Source of the DNA: Arthrobacter gallicola
Lineage (GTDB): Bacteria; Actinomycetota; Actinomycetes; Actinomycetales; Micrococcaceae
Assembly (NCBI RefSeq): GCF_014836775.1
Contig: NZ_JACSQD010000005.1
Span: forward strand, 231,561-295,560
Direction: 5' to 3'
DNA length: 64,000 bases
Part shown: piece after piece, positions 8,418 to 17,339 of the stretch
How the letters are laid out: the number at the start of each line of letters is the position of its first letter
Position numbering within the stretch: the stretch's first letter is position 1
The notes under the pieces: generated by a model
Seen by the model: only the letters and a program-made list of their open reading frames with translations
Databases searched by the model: none
What the model was told of the DNA's origin: nothing
Position numbers and translations under genes: made by a program

Positions 8418-9503
8418 CTATTTATTACGTGAAGAATACGAATTTGCTGCTCCCAACACTATAGGTTCGTATATTTCCATCAGCCGCGCCCTTTGGACAG
8501 CGATAGTGTTATCCCTAAGGAAGTCATCCCAAAGACCGAGAACATCAGCTCTACTGTCCTGGCTCCGTAGTTGTAACACCTTCAACGCCATTTCTTCCGG
8601 AGTTTCACTCCGTAGGTTCTTGTGAACACCAGCGAAGGGGTCAATATCACGCACAAGGCTAGGGACGCGCGCTTGATTTGCTTCTAAAAGGACCATAGGG
8701 AATCCATCCCAAGCCGACGTATGAATGTGTGTGTCCGAAGATCGCAGTACGGACCATGCTTTAGATCGTGTCAACCAGCCAGTAACCTCAACGCCAGCAT
8801 CGATAAGCTGACGTTTATATGATTCTTCACCGTCTCCCACCCAGGTAAATACGATACTCGGATCTACGCTCTTCACCGCCGCGACAACCTTCAGGAAAAA
8901 CATTGGATCCCTTGCTGCTGTTAAACGACCTACGCTGACGACTCGGTGCTCAGCAGGGTCACGTTCGTCTGGAAGAAAATGAGCAGGAATCTCTTCCAGG
9001 ACGTTCGGCACGTAGCTCACTACGGAGCGGCGGCTCAGCTTTTTTGACAGTTCGGCCTCACGCGGCGAACATGCAGCGTAGTTTGAGGTATTGAATGACA
9101 ACGCGGCTTCGACGCTACGGTAAAGAGATCTGTTGAAAGCGGAAATGTCCCGGCGTTCGAACGAGTACCCGTGGGGCGTATATACGATCTGAACCTTTTT
9201 AGTGGCACGAACCGAAATCCGAGTGAAAAGGCCACCAAAACTAGAATGCGCATGAACTATCTCGGGCTGAACTTGTTTAAAGGTCTGCCGGATCTTCTTC
9301 CTCGCAGCGACTGGGGTCCTTGGCAGGTCATCGACACTCGAAAACTCCGCCAACTCGCCTCCATCAGCGAAGTCACCGACCCTAACAGACCGAAGTAGGT
9401 GGTGTTCCACTCCGGGTGTGGCTTTCGCATACTGCGCCAGGGCAGTAGCAACTCCGCCCCCAAAACTCTCCACAACGTGAAGAACTTTGATACGTGACTC
9501 CAT
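8418..9503 (-). CDS. Glycosyltransferase family 4 (GT-B fold)
   Basis: 361 residues with the full GT4 architecture. The N-terminal Rossmann half opens with KVLHVVESFGGGVATALAQY. The donor-binding half has VVSVGRLTAARDPMFFLKVV and AWDGFPMVLLEANQARVPSLVRD. It is cytoplasmic and acts on undecaprenyl-linked intermediates. It is two bases downstream of the polymerase gene and overlaps the next glycosyltransferase if that starts at ATT, so translational coupling is likely. Donor and linkage cannot be read from the sequence. Confidence 0.87.
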   Translation of the reverse strand: MESRIKVLHVVESFGGGVATALAQYAKATPGVEHHLLRSVRVGDFADGGELAEFSSVDDLPRTPVAARKKIRQTFKQVQPEIVHAHSSFGGLFTRISVRATKKVQIVYTPHGYSFERRDISAFNRSLYRSVEAALSFNTSNYAACSPREAELSKKLSRRSVVSYVPNVLEEIPAHFLPDERDPAEHRVVSVGRLTAARDPMFFLKVVAAVKSVDPSIVFTWVGDGEESYKRQLIDAGVEVTGWLTRSKAWSVLRSSDTHIHTSAWDGFPMVLLEANQARVPSLVRDIDPFAGVHKNLRSETPEEMALKVLQLRSQDSRADVLGLWDDFLRDNTIAVQRARLMEIYEPIVLGAANSYSSRNK

Positions 9504-9505
9504 GA

Positions 9506-10612
9506 TTATCGGTTCTCTTTCGATGTTGACTCAGGTGTCATTTCCTTGACTCCTAATTGGATCATAAGAAACAAAGGTATGAACGGCGTCAGGTGCTTAA
9601 GCGCCGACCCATAATCGGGCTCAAAGAAGGCTTGCGTCATAACGAATGCCGATAAAAACACTATCGCACGCGTTATTCGTAGACCATGGGTGCGGTTGAT
9701 AACGTTCTTAAGTCGCTGCACGCCTAGATAGAATCCACCCCATATGCTAGCGAGTAAAGCGAAGATGACAATGTAGTAACCAGAAAAAAGCAGCAATAGC
9801 GGTATTGGTACTACTAAGACGATAAACGTCCATATATTATTGAGCGGCCCTGAAAAGATGCTTTCGGATGGAATGAACCTCGGAATTAGCGTGTTTACGT
9901 CACCAACGACAGCCCTACGAACATTCACTACTTGGCGAAAGTGATCGGCCGGAACGTCTAGAATAAAGGACAAAAGCAATGATCCAACGGCGATGCCACA
10001 AATCGTGACGAGAAGTAGCCTTTTAATCGATATGTTCTTGCGCAGGATAAATGCAAGTAGAACAAAAAATGTCAATACGAAAAACCAGTAACTCCTGAAA
10101 TATGTTGCATAAAGCGCCATTGGGAGACAAATCAAAAGAAGACTCAATTTACCAGGCTTCAGGACCACTAGAGCCAAAACTATCGGGACGAGAAAAACTT
10201 CCTTCGAGTAGCTGCCCATGTACACAGCACTAAGAAGAACACCCGATAGGCTCGTGACCATTATCCCAAAGCTGGTTCCCAATGCACGCGCTTCTTTGAT
10301 CAAAAGCAGGTAGGGCATACAAGCGAGAACAAAGCCAAACAATCCCGCCAGCGTTGCATTTTCGGCCAAACCCATCCACCGATAAAAATTTGCCACTTGC
10401 GTATAGGAACTGTCGCCCTCCGCAGACCATAGACCTCTCGCGAGTTCCTGAATGGTTCCTTCGTCACCCATGAAACGAGCGGGCAATATCTTATCTCTGA
10501 ATATCACGAGCAGGAGGCCCAGCAATCCCGCAACTAGCATGCCGGAGTCGAGAAGCATAACTTGGCGTCTCACGCTCAGCGGGTGACGCGTCTCGTACCC
10601 ACTGTGTTCCAC
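9506..10612 (-). CDS. Multi-spanning EPS polymerase candidate (Wzy-like)
   Basis: 368 residues with about ten hydrophobic helices and a large polar loop (around residues 225-255, DVPADHFRQVVNVRRAVVGD), a layout common for Wzy-type O-antigen/EPS polymerases. Sequence identity is too low in this class for motif proof; position in an operon with a flippase and two glycosyltransferases is the main support. The GTG start is preceded by AGGAG at good spacing. It is the first gene of the minus-strand operon and faces away from the BY-kinase operon across a 332-bp divergent region. Confidence 0.72.
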   Translation of the reverse strand: MEHSGYETRHPLSVRRQVMLLDSGMLVAGLLGLLLVIFRDKILPARFMGDEGTIQELARGLWSAEGDSSYTQVANFYRWMGLAENATLAGLFGFVLACMPYLLLIKEARALGTSFGIMVTSLSGVLLSAVYMGSYSKEVFLVPIVLALVVLKPGKLSLLLICLPMALYATYFRSYWFFVLTFFVLLAFILRKNISIKRLLLVTICGIAVGSLLLSFILDVPADHFRQVVNVRRAVVGDVNTLIPRFIPSESIFSGPLNNIWTFIVLVVPIPLLLLFSGYYIVIFALLASIWGGFYLGVQRLKNVINRTHGLRITRAIVFLSAFVMTQAFFEPDYGSALKHLTPFIPLFLMIQLGVKEMTPESTSKENR

Positions 10613-10944
10613 CCAAACTCCTATTCACGCAAGACCATAACCAACGTTCGCACTCCAATCGTTTAGTGTATAGGCTTGGTGTCCAGTGCTAAGAATCTGC
10701 GTAGGTACCCACATTCACATCCTGGAGTGGTGCGCAGCTGCGACAGCATCTGGTGTTATGTGCTTTGCGTCCATGGTGGACGTCTATTTGATCGCCGGCT
10801 GCACAGCAGCCCGTACTATATCCCCCGCCAGCTTCGGATTCAGACCGCCATCATTTGACGTTATAGTTGCTGCCTGACACTAAGTAGTTGCAGCGCTTTC
10901 TGGCCTTGCGTGAACGATGCACTGCTTCCACGAAGGGTAGGAAC
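10613..10944. promoter_or_regulatory. Divergent promoter region between the two island EPS operons
   Basis: This 332-bp stretch separates the polymerase operon from the BY-kinase operon. It contains a 15-bp dyad, CGTCCA-TGG-TGGACG (10768-10782), a possible operator. It also contains an AAGTA box (10882-10886) resembling the first half of the bipartite motif described at 20502, but without the second half at the correct spacing. Short plus-strand frames here look random. Confidence 0.45.
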
Positions 10945-12408
10945 TTGGATCTTAGGGATTATAGAAGGATACTCCGGCGATACTGGGTCGGAGTACTTGC
11001 CTGCACATTAGCGGGGCTAGTTGTCGCTGGCGCCGGATCATTACTGCTGCGGCCGACGTATACGGCGTATACACAACTCTTTGTTGCGATTCAGAGCACC
11101 GGGAGCGTAGCGGAGTTGCAACAGGGTAACAGTTTCACTCAAGCTCGGGTCCAGTCGTACGTCCAGGCAGCGAAGACCCCTGCAGTTCTTCAGCCTGTCA
11201 TAGACAGCCTCGCTTTGGACCTCACGCCGGCTCAGTTGGCTACCCAGGTAGCCGCACGGGCCGATATGAGCACCGTACTCATTACCATTTCTGTAGCGGA
11301 CTCATCTCCCGTCCAAGCTGCCTCGGTTGCAGAAGCTGTTTCTGCTAGCCTCATTGCGTTGGTGGGTGAGCTAGAAAGTCCGGCTTCCGGCGGAAGTAGT
11401 CCAGTCAAGCTCTCCGTAGTCACGCCAGCGGTCGCCCCAGCCACTCCATCATCCCCGAATATCCGACTGAACCTCGCCATTGGGCTATTGGGAGGATTGG
11501 TTGCGGGAGTTTGTCTGGCGCTCTTGCGTTCTGCCATGGACACATATGTCCGAGGCGAGCAAGATTTGAGACTCGTTACTGAAGCTCCACTGTTGGGGGG
11601 AATCTCCTTCGACGCAGACGCAGCCAAAAAGCCTCTCCTGACGCAAGCAAGCCCCCAAAGCCCCCGTGCGGAGTCATTTCGTCAGATACGTACCAATCTT
11701 CAGTTCGCAAGCGTGAACAATAAATCCAAGACTGTCCTGGTGACTTCGTCTCTTCCGAGCGAAGGGAAGAGCACGACAGCTACAAACCTAGCCATTGCGT
11801 TGTCCCAGGCAGGACAACGTGTCGTCCTTGTGGACGCTGATTTACGACGCCCAATGGTGGCAAACTATCTGGGTCTCGAGTCTTCAGCCGGTCTAACGAC
11901 TGCGCTAGTGGGCACCTCCCATGTCCAAGACCTTCTGCAACCGTGGGGCGAGGGTGAGCTTTACGTCTTGACTTCCGGACAGATACCGCCCAATCCCAGC
12001 GAGTTGCTGGGTTCTCCCGCCATGTCCGGTGTCATCTCACGCTTAGAAGAACTCTTTGATGCGGTCATCATTGATGCGCCGCCTCTGTTACCAGTTACGG
12101 ATGCCACGGTGCTTGCCCAAAAAGCAGGTGGAGTGATCCTGGTAGCAGGCATGAACAAATTGAGGTCACAGGATCTTGAAAAAGCGCTTTCATCCCTTAG
12201 CCTTGTCGAGGCAAAACTGCTAGGCGTTGTTCTAAATCTATTGCCTACTAAAGGTCCAGACGCCTACTCATATACATATTACTCGCATGAAACTGCCCCT
12301 GCTGGACGAAAGCAACGAGCCCAATCGAGTCGGACCATGAATGCAAGCCATGTGAAGGGCGTTAGGCGGAGTCGGTCTTCATCGAATATTCAGGACTATG
12401 TTGGCTAG
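10945..12408 (+). CDS. Wzz/BY-kinase fusion: EPS chain-length and tyrosine kinase
   Basis: 487 residues. An N-terminal Wzz domain with two membrane helices (about residues 12-32 and 175-195) is fused to a cytoplasmic BY-kinase ATPase. The kinase has Walker A PSEGKSTTATN (about 271), Walker A' VLVDADLRRP and Walker B VIIDAPPLLP. A Tyr-rich stretch YSYTYYS near the C-terminus is the likely autophosphorylation site. Such proteins set EPS chain length and are cycled by an LMW-PTP such as the one at 3943. I chose TTG at 10945, preceded by AGGGTAGG, because it aligns with the start of the paralogue at 28090; a TTG at 10888 would add 19 residues. First gene of the plus-strand operon. Confidence 0.88.
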   Translation: MDLRDYRRILRRYWVGVLACTLAGLVVAGAGSLLLRPTYTAYTQLFVAIQSTGSVAELQQGNSFTQARVQSYVQAAKTPAVLQPVIDSLALDLTPAQLATQVAARADMSTVLITISVADSSPVQAASVAEAVSASLIALVGELESPASGGSSPVKLSVVTPAVAPATPSSPNIRLNLAIGLLGGLVAGVCLALLRSAMDTYVRGEQDLRLVTEAPLLGGISFDADAAKKPLLTQASPQSPRAESFRQIRTNLQFASVNNKSKTVLVTSSLPSEGKSTTATNLAIALSQAGQRVVLVDADLRRPMVANYLGLESSAGLTTALVGTSHVQDLLQPWGEGELYVLTSGQIPPNPSELLGSPAMSGVISRLEELFDAVIIDAPPLLPVTDATVLAQKAGGVILVAGMNKLRSQDLEKALSSLSLVEAKLLGVVLNLLPTKGPDAYSYTYYSHETAPAGRKQRAQSSRTMNASHVKGVRRSRSSSNIQDYVG

Positions 12409-12420
12409 GACCGAAATGCG

Positions 12421-13860
12421 GTGGACGATTTGAACGAATGGCGTGTAAAGTATGCTCGCTGGTTGGCCGTTACAGATGCTTTAGGCGTTCTTTGGGCTAT
12501 GACTGGCGCCCTGATTTTACGGTTCGGGACCAGCCGTGGACGCGAGATAATTTCAACTGACGGAGAACCTTATCTTGCGCTGACGTTCATTCTTGCTGCC
12601 GCTTGGTGGGTATCCTTGGGGGTGGTAGGTAGCCGGGATACCACCGTTCTTGGCACCGGCACCGAAGAATTCAAACGCGTTCTGAGTGCTTCTTTTTGGT
12701 TGTTCGGAGCTGTCGCGGTGGTTTCGTATGTCTATCAACTCGATATCGCTCGCGGATATATTGGCCTAGCTCTGCCTGCGGGAATAGTTTCTCTGTTCAT
12801 CGCCCGCTGGTTGATCCGCTTATGGCTTCGAACCGAACGCCGTCATGGAAAGAGTAATTCCACTGTCCTCCTAGTCGGAGGAGTTCACGGGGTGGAACAC
12901 TTGGCGAGGGCCTTAGTCGGGCATCCGATGGCTGGATACCGGCCTATCGCCACATACCTGCCCGGCGCGAAACCTGGCAGTTCGGTTGACCCGAATTTAG
13001 CACTCCCTAATGTAGGTGTGAGTATGGCATCTGAGTCGATCGTGGCAGCAGCTCAGCATCTACGCCCCGATGCTGTCGCGCTGTCAAGCGGAGTTCCCTT
13101 ACCACCGAAAACCATCCGGGAACTGGGCTGGGCTTTAGCGGAGATGCAGATCAAGATGATATTAGCTCCCGCTCTGACTGACATCGCAGGACCACGGATA
13201 CATACTCAGCCATTAGCCGGTCTGCCTCTAATTCATGTTTCAACTCCAAACCTTCGGACGAGTCAAAACGTCCTTAAGCGTATCTTTGATCTAGTCGGAG
13301 CTGGCGCCCTACTCCTCATGCTATCCCCCGTCCTATGTGTGGTCGCAGTCCTGGTTAGGCTAGACACGGTTGGACCTGTTCTGTTTCGTCAGGAGCGCGT
13401 TGGTTCGGGAGGTAAATACTTCAAAATGTACAAGTTCCGGACCATGGTGGTTGATGCGGAAGAACGTCTAGAGGACCTAAAATCCCAAAGTGAGGGTAAT
13501 GGGGTTCTTTTCAAGTTGAAAGCAGATCCCCGAATAACACGGTCGGGACGATTCCTCCGTCGTTATAGCATTGATGAGCTGCCACAGCTTTTCAATGTAC
13601 TCAACGGCAGCATGAGCTTGGTCGGTCCGCGCCCTCCACTCCGAACTGAGGTGGAGATGTATCAAAGTCATGTTCATCGTCGCCTCATGGTTCGACCCGG
13701 CTTGACCGGACTTTGGCAAGTAAGTGGACGTTCCCTCCTGTCGTGGGATGAAACGGTCCGGTTGGACCTCTACTATGTTGAGAATTGGTCCTTGCTTGGA
13801 GACGTTACGATACTCCTTAGAACATTTAAGGCAGTTCTGGCACGTCATGGTGCCTACTAA
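12421..13860 (+). CDS. Polyprenyl glycosylphosphotransferase (initiating sugar transferase)
   Basis: 479 residues with the full WbaP/CpsE-type layout: four N-terminal helices (about 12-140), a CoA-binding-like Rossmann domain (VLLVGG, about 145), a further helix, and the C-terminal bacterial sugar-transferase catalytic domain. Catalytic signatures are FKMYKFRTMVVDAEE, RRYSIDELPQL, SLVGPRPPL and VRPGLTGLWQVSGR. It transfers a sugar-1-phosphate to undecaprenyl phosphate, the first step of repeat-unit assembly. The GTG start lies 12 bases after the kinase stop. A paralogue with a longer N-terminus starts at 40674. Confidence 0.9.
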   Translation: MDDLNEWRVKYARWLAVTDALGVLWAMTGALILRFGTSRGREIISTDGEPYLALTFILAAAWWVSLGVVGSRDTTVLGTGTEEFKRVLSASFWLFGAVAVVSYVYQLDIARGYIGLALPAGIVSLFIARWLIRLWLRTERRHGKSNSTVLLVGGVHGVEHLARALVGHPMAGYRPIATYLPGAKPGSSVDPNLALPNVGVSMASESIVAAAQHLRPDAVALSSGVPLPPKTIRELGWALAEMQIKMILAPALTDIAGPRIHTQPLAGLPLIHVSTPNLRTSQNVLKRIFDLVGAGALLLMLSPVLCVVAVLVRLDTVGPVLFRQERVGSGGKYFKMYKFRTMVVDAEERLEDLKSQSEGNGVLFKLKADPRITRSGRFLRRYSIDELPQLFNVLNGSMSLVGPRPPLRTEVEMYQSHVHRRLMVRPGLTGLWQVSGRSLLSWDETVRLDLYYVENWSLLGDVTILLRTFKAVLARHGAY

Positions 13861-13897
13861 ATGCGAAAGCATTTCTCATCCTGTGAAAGTGACCTAG

Positions 13898-15802
13898 GTG
13901 ATGTATCAACGCATGGTTTGGCGCCGATTCAAAAAGATCCAGAAATGTGACGACTCTAACGAACGCCGAGTCGAAGTCCGTACGCGAAAAGAGTCCAGGA
14001 CACGTAATCAGCGAGTCCGAACAACCCTGATTTTCGCTGCGGCCCTATTTACCGCCGGCATTTTTACTGCAGCTTTGATGCAGCAAGTCGCATCAGTCCG
14101 AGCTAACATGAATCACGCGGTGGAGCTACTACCCGTTCTTGTAACAGAATTGAAGACGCACGATTCCCCCGCGGCGGGAAGAACTTTTGCTGAGATGAGT
14201 CACTCGATTAGCTCAGCTAAAAAGACCGCCACCGGTCCGCTCTGGAAGATGGGAACATTCGTTCCCTTCTTCGGGCCTAATTTACACGCCGTCACTGAGG
14301 TGACGGTTTCTATGGACGATGTGGCTGTCCACGCAGGATCTCCGCTCCTGAACAAATTCGACGCGTTCAATTGGGATTCTTTGTCACCCACTGATGGGCG
14401 GATCGATACTTCGGCGCTCAAGGACGCTGAACCAGTAATTACAGCTGCGGCGAATGCAGTCCTCTTGTCCGCAGACAGGATGGCGGCTATCAATCTCCAA
14501 GGTTTACTCCCAGCGGTCTCCGACCCCGTAGCCTCGGCGACCACACAGCTGCGTGAACTCTCTACGGGGCTTGACATGGCTTCGGCGGCCGCACGTTTAT
14601 TGCCAGAGATGCTCGGCGATGAATCCCCCCGAAAGTACTTGATACTCGTACAAAACAATGCCGAGTCCCGTGCCACGGGCGGCATACCGGGTGCACTGGC
14701 GGTATTAAACGTCACCAAGGGTACAATCGAGCTTGGAGAGCAGACTAGTGCCAGTGCGCTTGGAGAGTTTATTCCGCGCATCGCAGTGGATCAGGAACAA
14801 GAGGACCTGTTCACTACCCGCATTGGAAGGCAGATGCAGAATGTGAATCTGACACCGCACTTTCCCACTGCAGCCTTCTCAGCGAAACAAATGTGGGAAA
14901 CAAGATACCCAGATGACTTGATTGACGGAGTCGTCGCCCTCGATCCCATGGTTTTATCATATATGCTCACGGCCATCGGCGCTGTTGAATTGAGTGACTC
15001 GCACTTGGATGACGTGCTATACCGAACTAATCTTCCAGTCTCTCTCAACAGTGACAACGTTGTTTCTACACTGCTTTCTGATGTTTACCGCGAGTTGGAA
15101 GATAATAACGCTCAGGACGCGTATTTTGCGGCAGTGGCTTCCGAGGTGTTTCGGTCATTCACTCAGGGGCACGGCGACGCTACCCATTTAGTCAACGCCC
15201 TTGTACACAGCACCAGTGAACAACGACTCTTTCTCTGGTCTAGCAGAGTGCAGGAGCAGGAAATTATAAGTCGCACTGCCTTGGCTGGCTCAGTGACAGG
15301 GGCACGGGCAGGAGGCGCCGCATTCGGCGTCTATTTCAATGACGGCACAGGCGCGAAAATGGACTACTACACGAGACGAACCGTACAGCTTCTGAAGTCT
15401 TGCCGGGCTGATGGGCTGGGACGTTACACAGTCCAGGTATCCATTGACAACGGCGCACCAAAGGATGCCGCAGACTCTCTCCCGGAGTACGTTACCGGCG
15501 GCGGTATTTTCGGTGTAAAGCCTGGGAATATCCGCACGAACTATGTCCTATACGGTCCTGAACAGTCGCTCGTTGAAGGGCTGACTGTGAATGGTCGTCC
15601 GGTTTCTTTCGGGTCAGGCCTACATGGGCAACGTCCGGTGGCTACTGTCACGATCGAATTGCAGCCCGGAGAGTCGACCGATCTAAACGTTACATTTTTC
15701 AAAGTTTCGCAGGATTCCGTCGCCCAAATTACTGTCACGCCAACGGCTGTTCCGCTCTCCGAGGTACTTTTGCAGTCCGTTGATGAGGCGCCGTGCAGTT
15801 AG
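13898..15802 (+). CDS. DUF4012 domain protein, membrane-anchored
   Basis: 634 residues: a basic cytoplasmic N-terminus (about 1-40), one membrane helix (about 43-62), then a long external region. It carries DUF4012 hallmarks (YLILVQNNAESRATGGIPGA, then YPDDLIDGVVALDP). The family is frequent in actinobacterial EPS/glycan clusters; a role in polymer attachment or processing has been suggested from context only. Start is GTG at 13898 or the adjacent ATG at 13901. It closes the island's plus-strand operon. Confidence 0.8.
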   Translation: MMYQRMVWRRFKKIQKCDDSNERRVEVRTRKESRTRNQRVRTTLIFAAALFTAGIFTAALMQQVASVRANMNHAVELLPVLVTELKTHDSPAAGRTFAEMSHSISSAKKTATGPLWKMGTFVPFFGPNLHAVTEVTVSMDDVAVHAGSPLLNKFDAFNWDSLSPTDGRIDTSALKDAEPVITAAANAVLLSADRMAAINLQGLLPAVSDPVASATTQLRELSTGLDMASAAARLLPEMLGDESPRKYLILVQNNAESRATGGIPGALAVLNVTKGTIELGEQTSASALGEFIPRIAVDQEQEDLFTTRIGRQMQNVNLTPHFPTAAFSAKQMWETRYPDDLIDGVVALDPMVLSYMLTAIGAVELSDSHLDDVLYRTNLPVSLNSDNVVSTLLSDVYRELEDNNAQDAYFAAVASEVFRSFTQGHGDATHLVNALVHSTSEQRLFLWSSRVQEQEIISRTALAGSVTGARAGGAAFGVYFNDGTGAKMDYYTRRTVQLLKSCRADGLGRYTVQVSIDNGAPKDAADSLPEYVTGGGIFGVKPGNIRTNYVLYGPEQSLVEGLTVNGRPVSFGSGLHGQRPVATVTIELQPGESTDLNVTFFKVSQDSVAQITVTPTAVPLSEVLLQSVDEAPCS

Positions 15803-15881
15803 GTTCCGCCGGTGTCAAAAAGCCAAACGCACTTGGAACTACTACCGTCGACTGTTATTGTTAGGTAGTTTCCGCATCTTA

Positions 15882-15913
15882 GGAGGCAGCCATCTTCGTG
15901 GTTCGATGCCTCC
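15882..15913 (+). terminator. Possible terminator hairpin after the DUF4012 gene
   Basis: GGAGGCA/TGCCTCC with an inner GCCA/TGGT pairing closes a TCTTCG loop. There is no T-run, so this is a weak intrinsic terminator or an mRNA-stabilising hairpin. Confidence 0.35.
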
Positions 15914-16026
15914 CACCGCCAGTTGTAAGCGAAAGATCGCAGATATAGGTTGGTTTAGACGTTCAAGGTGGGAACGGGATCAATCACTAGCTAGATGACG
16001 TTTATCAATCGCACGGGGAGTCTCAC

Positions 16027-16608
16027 ATGAAAAAAGCCGCATCCGCACTGGTCCTCACTGGTGCCCTTACTTTCCTCGGCGCCGGCGCCGCAACGGCTGT
16101 TGACGCCAACTACCCGGCTCCGCCCGCTGCAGTCACAGGAACCGTCAGCGCAGCTGTCGTCGCCCCGGGCGGAACGGTGACGTTCAGCGGCACCGGGTTC
16201 AACTCCGGAGAAATCATTGACGTCACGGTCGATTACGACAATGACCCCAACGTTGTTGCCGGCACCGGCGTCAACGGCCTCATCATCCTGAACCAGCGCG
16301 TGGCGGCCTACACTGACACGGCCGGTACGGACGGCACCTTCAGCACCCAGGTCACTCTAGGCGAAGAAGGCACCTACACGCTCACCGCTGTAGGGCGTGA
16401 CAATGGCCGCACCGTGACGGCCACCGTCGTCGTCGACAAGAGTGCAGCAGCAGGTGCCGGAAACAATTCCGGCACTAATAATGCTGGCAAGAGCGAGCTC
16501 GCCGACACCGGTGCGGACAATGGCATGCTGCTCTGGGGCGCCGCAGGCGTCTTGGCCCTTGGGGCAGGAGCAGTCACGCTGGGCGTGGCACGCCGCAAGA
16601 AGGCCTAA
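16027..16608 (+). CDS. Secreted cell-wall protein with LAxTG sorting signal (copy 1)
   Basis: 193 residues. The signal peptide (about 1-25) cuts near ATAVDA. An Ig-like beta-rich domain (about 30-140) includes GVNGLIILNQRVAA, and a Gly/Asn/Ala-rich spacer follows. The C-terminal sorting signal is LADTG (about residues 159-163), a hydrophobic helix and ARRKKA. LAxTG is the motif used by class E sortases of high-GC actinobacteria; no sortase gene is in the window. It is a close paralogue of the gene at 17684, and the 30 bases before each ATG match at 26 positions, including GGGGAG as ribosome-binding site. A strong terminator follows. Confidence 0.85.
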   Translation: MKKAASALVLTGALTFLGAGAATAVDANYPAPPAAVTGTVSAAVVAPGGTVTFSGTGFNSGEIIDVTVDYDNDPNVVAGTGVNGLIILNQRVAAYTDTAGTDGTFSTQVTLGEEGTYTLTAVGRDNGRTVTATVVVDKSAAAGAGNNSGTNNAGKSELADTGADNGMLLWGAAGVLALGAGAVTLGVARRKKA

Positions 16609-16623
16609 CGACCTCATCAAAGA

Positions 16624-16662
16624 GGGATGCGGTCGAGGTCCTGCCTCCACCGCATCCCTTTT
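16624..16662 (+). terminator. Intrinsic terminator after LAxTG copy 1
   Basis: GGGATGCGGT (16624-16633) and ACCGCATCCC (16649-16658) pair perfectly over ten bases and are followed directly by TTTT. A short A-rich stretch before the stem could let it also work on the other strand. Confidence 0.82.
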
Positions 16663-16986
16663 GTGTTACCACTAGAACCAAGATCAGCGGTTCGGCGGCC
16701 ACACAAGGAAAGCGCCACGTCATCAATCGCGGGGAACCTTACGTATTCAGGCATCGACTCCGACTCGGGCATGTATTTTGGGGCCCGGTATCTCAAAATT
16801 CCCCTTTGGGCTTGTGTACCCCTCGGCACCCGCCCTAGATTTTTCTGCTAGCGGGCCTGAAGAAGTATCGTGAAATATCGATTGTAAATAGGCCCGTCTG
16901 TACTGCTACGATGATCGCCTCACCCGCCTGAAGAGGGTTGATGAGGATAACAGTCTCAGCTTGATCACGGTTCCGGGGGAACAGTT
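16663..16986. other. 324-bp stretch with no recognisable gene
   Basis: I see no gene, strong hairpin or bipartite motif here. It lies between the terminator of LAxTG copy 1 and a small TM-protein frame, inside the duplicated region, and is probably decayed duplicate DNA. Confidence 0.4.
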
Positions 16987-17274
16987 TTGCTCGAAAGCAC
17001 GTCATCATCTTTGGGATCCATCACGGATCTCACCGGTAATACCGCAATGCTCATTTGGGCGGCGCTTGGGGTTGCAGGCATGCTCGCGGGGTTTATTTCC
17101 GTAGCCGTTGCCCGGCGGCGCAGCATGCCGCACCATAACGGGAAGCACGTCAGTGAAGAACCGCTAACTGAAGCAAGTCCGCAACCGGAGCCTGCCCACA
17201 TTGGATCAGCGCATCGGCCCGACGACGCTCAGCCCCAGCACTCCGCACGGCACGGGATCGGGGCGCACGTCTAG
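16987..17274 (+). CDS. Small single-TM protein resembling a decayed sorting-signal tail
   Basis: A 95-residue frame from a TTG eight bases after GGGGGA. After a short Ser-rich start comes DLTGNTAMLIWAALGVAG, a hydrophobic helix and VAVARRR, resembling the C-terminal sorting signals of the flanking LAxTG proteins with the LAxTG itself degraded to LTG. A His/Pro-rich tail of about 45 residues follows, which a functional sorting signal would not have. There is no signal peptide. It is probably the remnant of a third copy, or a small membrane protein in its own right. Confidence 0.4.
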   Translation: MLESTSSSLGSITDLTGNTAMLIWAALGVAGMLAGFISVAVARRRSMPHHNGKHVSEEPLTEASPQPEPAHIGSAHRPDDAQPQHSARHGIGAHV

Positions 17275-17339
17275 CCAATGGTCCAAGGCGGGATCACACA
17301 CCCGCCCTCCCGCCCATGCCCGGCGGCGTCGTCGGAGTC

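Larger units (their letters stand above)
4790..15900. other. AT-richer EPS island (composition anomaly)
   Basis: By eye, GC content drops from the high-GC background to roughly half between the last third of the VanZ gene and the region before the first LAxTG gene. The block contains two facing EPS operons (5022-10612 minus, 10945-15802 plus). I see no insertion sequence, integrase or tRNA at either edge, so replacement by homologous recombination within a variable EPS locus is more likely than a mobile element. Confidence 0.6.

Noticed and set aside
4515..16000. Mobile-element origin of the EPS island
   Set aside because: No transposase, integrase, terminal repeats or tRNA at the edges; the junction inside the VanZ gene fits homologous recombination better.
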